In this document: positions 59,921 through 64,000 of the stretch, piece by piece | Position numbering within the stretch: position 1 is the first letter of the stretch | Layout of the letters: every line of letters begins with the position of its first letter | Assembly: GCA_900119285.1 (NCBI GenBank) | Contig: FPIT01000004.1 | Span: 281,578 to 345,577 of the forward strand | Origin: Prevotellaceae bacterium HUN156 | GTDB taxonomy: Bacteria; Bacteroidota; Bacteroidia; Bacteroidales; Bacteroidaceae | DNA: 64,000 nt | Reading direction: 5' to 3' | Notes under the pieces: generated by a model | The model's database searches: none | The model's input: the letters and a program-made list of their open reading frames with translations, nothing else | Told to the model about the DNA's origin: nothing | Made by a program: the position numbers and the translations under genes

Positions 59921-60121
59921 ATGATTCTGTCGGAACATATCAAGCAAAAACGAAAGAAGAATGGGCTCTCTCAGGTAGAGTTAGCTGAGAGGGCTGGAGT
60001 AGGACTTAGGTTCGTGAGAGAACTTGAACAGGGCAAGCCGACCTTGCGTATGGACAAGGTGAATGACGTGTTAGCCCTGTTTGGAGAAACACTCGGACCT
60101 GTGAAGACTGACATCTTATGA
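59921..60121 (+). CDS. hipB: HipB-like antitoxin/operator-binding protein
   Basis: The 66-residue XRE-type DNA-binding protein has a helix-turn-helix at about 14-40 (LSQVELAERAGVGLRFVREL), with a following EQGKPTLRMDKVNDVLALFG that matches the HipB group. It lacks the longer C-terminal strand of E. coli HipB. It should bind the two upstream dyads and repress its own operon, alone or with the HipS/HipT products. Its stop overlaps the next start by 4 bp (ATGA). Confidence 0.88.
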   Translation: MILSEHIKQKRKKNGLSQVELAERAGVGLRFVRELEQGKPTLRMDKVNDVLALFGETLGPVKTDIL

Positions 60122-60438
60122 AACAGGCAGAAATATATGTTAACGATATCCGTTGTGGCATCCTCACAGAAGATGAGGAAGGATTTCATTTTGCCTATGA
60201 CGAAGCGTATCTGGCTCTTCCTGAAGCAGTCCCAGTTAGTCCCACTATGCCATTAACGAGTCAGCAATACGATAAGGAAATGATGTTCCCAGTCTTCGAT
60301 GGTCTCATTCCTGAAGGATGGCTTTTAGATATTGCCTCTTCGTCATGGAAAATAGATTCTCGTGACAGGATGTCGCTCTTGATGGCTTGCTGTCAAGATT
60401 GTATAGGGAATATTAGTGTAAAACCAATAAGCTTATGA
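60118..60438 (+). CDS. hipS: HipS-like protein (HipA N-terminal subdomain)
   Basis: The 106-residue protein corresponds to the N-terminal 'couple_hipA' subdomain of HipA. Landmarks are AEIYVNDIRCGILTEDEEGF, ALPEAVPVSPTMPLTSQQYD, and FPVFDGLIPEGWLLDIASSS ending in a short segment with CCQDCIGNISV (the usual GxIGALxV-like strand). In E. coli O127 HipBST this piece is a separate gene whose product acts as antitoxin. It overlaps both neighbours by 4 bp, so the three products are translated in step. Confidence 0.85.
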   Translation: MKQAEIYVNDIRCGILTEDEEGFHFAYDEAYLALPEAVPVSPTMPLTSQQYDKEMMFPVFDGLIPEGWLLDIASSSWKIDSRDRMSLLMACCQDCIGNISVKPISL

Positions 60439-61379
60439 GTAGGTGCTTATATTGTTATCAGGAGTTGGAAGAAGGTCAGGTTGACTTTCATCCTGCATGC
60501 GCTCGGAAGTTTTTTGGTTCAGAAAGGGTGCCAATTCTTCCCTATACGCGTGATAATATGTCTGAACTAGCCCGTCAGGTTATTCGCACAAGTGCATCTG
60601 TAACTGGTGTACAGGCTAAGATGTCGCTCGATGTAAATCGTGGTGGCAAAAACGAACCTGCCAAATTTACCATCGTAGGGCTTTGGGGACGGTATATCTT
60701 CAAACCGCAAAGCGGAAAGTATCCCTGTTTGCCAGAGTTGGAAGATCTAACGATGAAGATGGCGGAGGTGGCTTGTATTCGTACCGCACGCCATACACTG
60801 ATTCGATTAGCTGATGGTGAACTGGGCTATCTCACTCTCCGTATGGACCGCGGGAAAAAGGGTGAGAAGATATCCATGTTGGATATGTGCCAACTGACCA
60901 ATCGTCTCACAGAACATAAGTATTATGGCACCTATCCTCAACTGGCAGAAACGGTTAAGAAATACTCTTCTGCTCCAATGCTGGATGTGCAACGCTATTG
61001 GGAAGTAGTCCTATTTTCTTGGATTACAGGAAACTCCGATATGCACTGCAAGAACTTTTCACTGGTAGATACAGGACGAGGAGAGTATGCTTTGGCTCCT
61101 GCTTATGATTTGCTGGCAGTACTGCTTGCAGACCCCAATGATACTGATGAGATGGCGATGAGCTTTACTGTTGGAGGGGTTAAATACGGTTTCGACCGTA
61201 ATACCTTTATGACTGCTTTTACGCAGAGTGGCATCCCCTCAACTGTAGCTATTAAGATGATAGAACGTATGAAGAACTGTCTTCCCCAATGGGAACAACT
61301 TATCATGCAGTCTTTCCTACCCGAGAAGATGAAGACCGACTATTGTCGTCTATTAAACCAAAGAATAGCAAAATTATAG
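60435..61379 (+). CDS. hipT: HipT-like serine/threonine kinase toxin
   Basis: The 314-residue protein matches the kinase core of HipA. An N-terminal Cys/His cluster (CLYCYQELEEGQVDFHPAC: Cys4, Cys7, His19, Cys22) may bind zinc. The Gly-rich segment S55-VTGVQAK62 is where HipA/HipT autophosphorylate on serine. The catalytic loop is GNSDMHCKNFSL (Asp202, Asn207) and the metal Asp225 lies in APAYDLLA. HipA-type toxins phosphorylate aminoacyl-tRNA synthetases and stop growth; the target here is unknown. All key kinase residues are present, so it should be active. A perfect terminator follows. Confidence 0.88.
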   Translation: MSRCLYCYQELEEGQVDFHPACARKFFGSERVPILPYTRDNMSELARQVIRTSASVTGVQAKMSLDVNRGGKNEPAKFTIVGLWGRYIFKPQSGKYPCLPELEDLTMKMAEVACIRTARHTLIRLADGELGYLTLRMDRGKKGEKISMLDMCQLTNRLTEHKYYGTYPQLAETVKKYSSAPMLDVQRYWEVVLFSWITGNSDMHCKNFSLVDTGRGEYALAPAYDLLAVLLADPNDTDEMAMSFTVGGVKYGFDRNTFMTAFTQSGIPSTVAIKMIERMKNCLPQWEQLIMQSFLPEKMKTDYCRLLNQRIAKL

Positions 61380-61396
61380 ATATTGTTTTTTGTCAT

Positions 61397-61424
61397 AGGA
61401 GGTTGAAAGAATTTTCAACCTCCT
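61397..61424 (+). terminator. Terminator of the hip operon
   Basis: A perfect 12-bp stem (AGGAGGTTGAAA at 61397-61408 with its complement at 61413-61424) has a GAAT loop and is followed by TTCTTT. It lies 18 bp after the hipT stop. Confidence 0.8.
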
Positions 61425-61495
61425 TTCTTTGAATACACGAAGAAAACTTTTCACAAATTTTTGGTTTTCTTACCCTCTATTTTATTTCTTTTTTG

Positions 61496-61503
61496 TACCT
61501 TTG
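61496..61503 (+). promoter_or_regulatory. -7 promoter element of the micropeptide/lipoprotein unit
   Basis: TACCTTTG matches TAnnTTTG. The leader to the micropeptide ATG at 61597 is long (about 90 nt) and AT-rich, with no obvious strong stem. Confidence 0.55.
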
Positions 61504-61596
61504 TACGTTTGCATACGGAAATCTTCAAAGGGAAACAACACAGGAATTTTCGTAACACACAACTCAAATTTTTGTAAAACACTAATTATTAAGAAC

Positions 61597-61728
61597 ATGG
61601 AAAGAAAATGTTATCTAAAACCGGCGGCAAAAGTCGTCAAGTTACAGCAACAATGCCACATTCTGGCAGGTAGTACAATCGGTGGTTCAAGACCTGGCTA
61701 TGATGATGAAGAGTGGGGTAATGATTAA
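61597..61728 (+). CDS. 43-residue micropeptide upstream of a fimbrillin-like lipoprotein
   Basis: The peptide begins MERKCYLKPAAKVVKLQQQC and continues with HILAGSTIGG and an acidic end (GYDDEEWGND). From memory, similar short peptides with a pattern K-x-Y-x-x-P-x-x-x-V-(x)n-LLAGS and an acidic tail are frequent in Prevotella and Bacteroides, without a known function. There is no signal peptide. The gene has a promoter and lies 13 bp before a lipoprotein gene, so they are probably cotranscribed. It could be a regulatory leader, a secreted peptide or a modified-peptide precursor; the sequence does not decide. Confidence 0.6.
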   Translation: MERKCYLKPAAKVVKLQQQCHILAGSTIGGSRPGYDDEEWGND

Positions 61729-61741
61729 GGAGGCAACTAAC

Positions 61742-63205
61742 ATGAAAAAGACAATTATCTCACTGAGTGCACTGACGATAGCAGTGGCACTCACCACAAG
61801 CTTCACTTCTTGCAGCAACGAAGATCTCACTGTAGAGAGCGCCGTTCAGCCCGCAGAACAGACCTACACTCTTTCTATTCCTGCTACTTTGGACAACGGC
61901 ACACGCGCAGTCAACTTAGACAACGGCGATGCAAAGAGCGGCACATCATCAAGCAGTGTCACATTCACGGATAAGGAGGAAATTCAGGTGTATAATGCAA
62001 CTAAGAAAAAGATGCTCACTGGTTGCCTTACTCCAAAGAATATCGGCACAGATGGTAAGACCTGTGAACTGACAGGCAAACTGACGGGTAAAATCAATGC
62101 TGGCGATGAGCTGAAGTTATTCTATAACATGAACATTCTTGATGATGAATATCCTGCAAACGATGGATTTATTTACAATGAACAGGATGCTACACAGGCG
62201 AGCTTAATCGATGGTGCGGAAGCTACGGTGACCGCAAGTAGTATAAAGGATGGTGTGCTGAAGACCGCCGACGCTGCTTCGTTCGAACTCGTGCAGTCAA
62301 TGTTCCGCTTCAATTTTGTAGACGAAAACGACAAGCCTGTCAACATAAAGACGTTTAGAATTCAATCTGAAACAAATTCATTGGTTTTATATTACTTCCC
62401 ACTGGAAACGGAAAAATTTAAGAATCAGCCTATGGAATATGCGTATACTTTCGATAAAACCATTTCTGGTGTTTTCTATATGGCCGTTCGTTTTAACGAG
62501 AGCAAAAGTAGTGATAAGGACCAGTTGACCTTCATTATTACCGATGAAGAAGGCTATGAATATAAAGTCACGAAGAAAGCACCTAAGGGTGGATTCAAGA
62601 ATGGCAAATACTACTATAATAAGTCAGCCTTCAAATTGGAAAAAACATCGAATCGCGTTCCCAACATCGAGTGGATTAAGGTGGAAATCGGCCAAATAGT
62701 GTACCCCAATGACCACAACTGCTACTATGCTAATGGAGTAGAAGATGAAAATTCTTCTAAGCTCCCTGCTGAATTCAGCTTGAGCGGTATCAGCAATGGC
62801 TTCTGTTTTCAATTGCAACATGGTGCCACCATTCATCTCAACGGACTTGATGCTACATATGAAAATGGTAATAATAATCAGTTCGTCAATAGCGTAAGTG
62901 TGCTTAATCTCGACATTAACGGCGAGAACAGAGTTACCTGTAGTACACACTCAAATGCATTCTCTGCCTCTGGTGATGTAAAGCTTAGTGGTAAGGGTAC
63001 TCTGACTGTTACTGTATCTAAATATATCTATTGCGGAATCTCGGGTAATAACTATAAAAATACCTCCAACAACTATGAGATAACTACGGAAATAGACGTA
63101 ACCTCGCAGCTTGCTGCCGAAGGCTATACCGTAACTCGTAGTGCTCGTCAGGACAATGCTGACGGCTCGTACACGTGGACATACACTGTGAAGCCCAAGG
63201 AATAA
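61742..63205 (+). CDS. Fimbrillin-like lipoprotein with C-terminal beta-helix (Cthe_2159-like) domain
   Basis: The 487-residue lipoprotein has a lipobox cysteine at 24 (SFTSCSNEDL). Residues about 35-310 resemble the fimbrillin/Mfa-like family (TYTLSIPATLDNGTRAV, GDELKLFYNMN, SFELVQSMFRFNF). Residues about 325-470 resemble carbohydrate-binding beta-helix domains (GATIHLNGLDATYENG, SVLNLDINGENRVTC, ASGDVKLSGKGTLTVTVS). It may be a surface adhesin or minor pilin-like protein. I chose the ATG at 61742 because it starts the signal peptide; in-frame ATGs further upstream overlap the micropeptide gene. A terminator lies at 63315-63362. Confidence 0.75.
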   Translation: MKKTIISLSALTIAVALTTSFTSCSNEDLTVESAVQPAEQTYTLSIPATLDNGTRAVNLDNGDAKSGTSSSSVTFTDKEEIQVYNATKKKMLTGCLTPKNIGTDGKTCELTGKLTGKINAGDELKLFYNMNILDDEYPANDGFIYNEQDATQASLIDGAEATVTASSIKDGVLKTADAASFELVQSMFRFNFVDENDKPVNIKTFRIQSETNSLVLYYFPLETEKFKNQPMEYAYTFDKTISGVFYMAVRFNESKSSDKDQLTFIITDEEGYEYKVTKKAPKGGFKNGKYYYNKSAFKLEKTSNRVPNIEWIKVEIGQIVYPNDHNCYYANGVEDENSSKLPAEFSLSGISNGFCFQLQHGATIHLNGLDATYENGNNNQFVNSVSVLNLDINGENRVTCSTHSNAFSASGDVKLSGKGTLTVTVSKYIYCGISGNNYKNTSNNYEITTEIDVTSQLAAEGYTVTRSARQDNADGSYTWTYTVKPKE

Positions 63206-63230
63206 CCTCTCCCAACCTCCCCATTGCAAC

Positions 63231-63452
63231 GCCACACTTTGCACCTTTAGGTCAAAGAAAGGGGAGGAGAAAGGGGAGGGGAAAGAATAGGAGGAAACTA
63301 AATAATGAATTTTTGAGGGAATGTAGAGTTGTGTAGTGATAGCTCTGCATCCCTCTTTTTTTATGGCTAATTTTCAGGAGACAATGGGAGTTAGTGGGAG
63401 TTAACGAGCCGATGGCTCGTGGAGTTCTCACACCTAAAGGTATGAGTGTGGC
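63231..63452. repeat. Inverted-repeat-bounded segment after the lipoprotein gene
   Basis: GCCACACT-N4-ACCTTTAGGT (63231-63252) faces ACCTAAAGGT-N3-AGTGTGGC (63432-63452). Inside are the lipoprotein terminator and a small hairpin ACGAGCC-GAT-GGCTCGT (63404-63420). A 16-bp word TGCAACGCCACACTTT at its left edge also occurs at 9523-9538. The stretch 63206-63718 has no recognisable gene apart from the 10-codon frame noted below. Confidence 0.5.
63315..63362 (+). terminator. Terminator of the lipoprotein unit
   Basis: GAGGGAATGTAGAG (63315-63328) pairs with CTCTGCATCCCTC (63343-63355) with one bulged A and one G-U pair, followed by seven T's. Confidence 0.8.
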
Positions 63453-63665
63453 ACGCAATAACGGACAATAGTACAAGCGCAAAAACAGAGAATAATACTG
63501 CCGCAGAACATACGAAAAATGTGGGGACATGTTTTTTTCTCTTGGACAAATCTCTCTGAAACGCCCTGTGTATAGGCTTTTGGGAGAATCCTGCATCTAT
63601 GCTTATGGGGACATGGATTGTTCTTCCATCTTGCCTATCCCCTTGATTTTTAGTACCTTTACAGT

Positions 63666-63698
63666 ATGAAAGCCGGCATTAAATTTGTAAAAAACTAA
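63666..63698 (+). CDS. Possible 10-residue peptide
   Basis: ATG at 63666 opens MKAGIKFVKN followed by TAA, directly after a TACCTTTA box (63654-63661, one base from the -7 consensus). It may be a leader peptide for the ORF at 63719, or chance. Confidence 0.2.
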   Translation: MKAGIKFVKN

Positions 63699-63718
63699 TA
63701 ACGTAAGGTAATGTAAAA

Positions 63719-63949
63719 ATGAACGACAATATTGAGAAAACTGGGGAACAGCTGGCTCAAGAGGCGACAGCTCCCTCGGTAACGCCAGTCTTGCTGAGAT
63801 TGGACGGTTGCCGCATTACGGCCGCCTGCGATCGTATCATCTTGAAGTCCTGTGATCATACAGGACATGTCATCTATGCACTAGCGCCCTTCAGAAACCC
63901 CACATCCCTCCTATATTTCCGTTCCCCTTTAGGGGGAACTCCAATATAG
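63719..63949 (+). CDS. Small unknown protein, C terminus encoded by a palindrome
   Basis: I do not recognise this 76-residue frame. The first 59 residues (starting MNDNIEKTGEQLAQEATAPS) include a cysteine-containing segment GCRITAACDRIILKSC. The last 17 residues (NPTSLLYFRSPLGGTPI) are encoded by the left side and middle of the palindrome at 63896-63960, so the original gene may have been longer or the palindrome may have been inserted at its end. Codon use is unremarkable. An ATG at 63990 may begin another gene beyond the window. Confidence 0.4.
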   Translation: MNDNIEKTGEQLAQEATAPSVTPVLLRLDGCRITAACDRIILKSCDHTGHVIYALAPFRNPTSLLYFRSPLGGTPI

Positions 63950-63960
63950 GAGGTGGGTTT
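63896..63960. repeat. Long two-part palindrome
   Basis: CCTCCTATATT (63907-63917) pairs exactly with AATATAGGAGG (63943-63953). Inside, GTTCCCC (63921-63927) pairs with GGGGAAC (63933-63939). Outer AAACCCCAC/GTGGGTTT extends the stem. The inner TTCCCCTTTAGGGGGAA is akin to the C-rich repeats at 56.9 and 58.8 kb. Confidence 0.8.
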
Positions 63961-64000
63961 CCTCAGGGAAGCAAAATTCCAAAGAAACAATGAAACTGAA

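Overview
The window is a chromosomal segment of a Bacteroidota bacterium, most likely Prevotellaceae (Prevotella/Segatella type). The evidence is the SusC/SusD pair, type IX secretion C-terminal domains, type III glutamine synthetase, families largely confined to this phylum (DUF3078, DUF1573, LruC), and promoters of the phylum-specific -7 form TAnnTTTG in front of most transcription units. I see no rRNA, tRNA, CRISPR array or intact transposase.

Layout: 1-5822 is the 3' end of a complex I operon (nuoJKLMN) closed by a terminator. 5946-9470 (minus) is uvrA with an upstream T9SS type-B sorted protein. 9610-15766 (plus) is a likely operon: LysM/periplasmic-binding protein, outer-membrane barrel, POT peptide transporter, NhaC antiporter, endonuclease/exonuclease/phosphatase protein. 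15777-22940 (minus) reads yidC, DUF1846, an S9 dipeptidyl-peptidase-like enzyme and an MFS transporter. 23177-24934 holds a DUF3078 gene and a convergent DUF1573 gene. 25416-30390 is a SusC/SusD pair, followed by a non-coding element with 66-bp inverted ends (30539-31006), then aspS and a histone-H1-tailed winged-helix protein.

34148-49789 is a surface-glycan cluster: GT4 and GT2 glycosyltransferases, a hexapeptide acetyltransferase, a Stealth phosphotransferase, a LicD phosphotransferase, a fucosyltransferase-like enzyme, an LruC lipoprotein and a T9SS subtilase. The minus-strand part is joined without gaps to glnN and aguB. Together with aguA at 53526-54497 this joins agmatine-to-putrescine conversion, which releases ammonia, to ammonia assimilation and to glycan genes. 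54570-58772 holds a very small ABC-type ATPase with a small membrane partner, a PurF-like protein lacking the glutaminase cysteine, a Nif3 protein and a coiled-coil zinc-ribbon protein. 58822-61379 holds an HsdR-N-like protein, a low-molecular-weight tyrosine phosphatase and a three-gene HipBST-like toxin-antitoxin operon with two clear operators. The right end has a 43-residue micropeptide in front of a fimbrillin-like lipoprotein, then small uncertain ORFs and palindromes.

Repeats run through the whole window. Heptanucleotide tandem repeats (variants of TTCAnnn) lie between genes and in frame inside three conserved enzymes (GT4, AguA, Nif3). C-rich hairpin repeats lie at gene ends and are translated as the tail of one protein. 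A nested palindromic repeat fills 33923-34147. The strongest candidates for something undescribed are the 30.5-31.0 kb inverted-repeat element, the in-frame heptamer repeats, the HipBST operon with its operators, and the mini-ABC/membrane pair.
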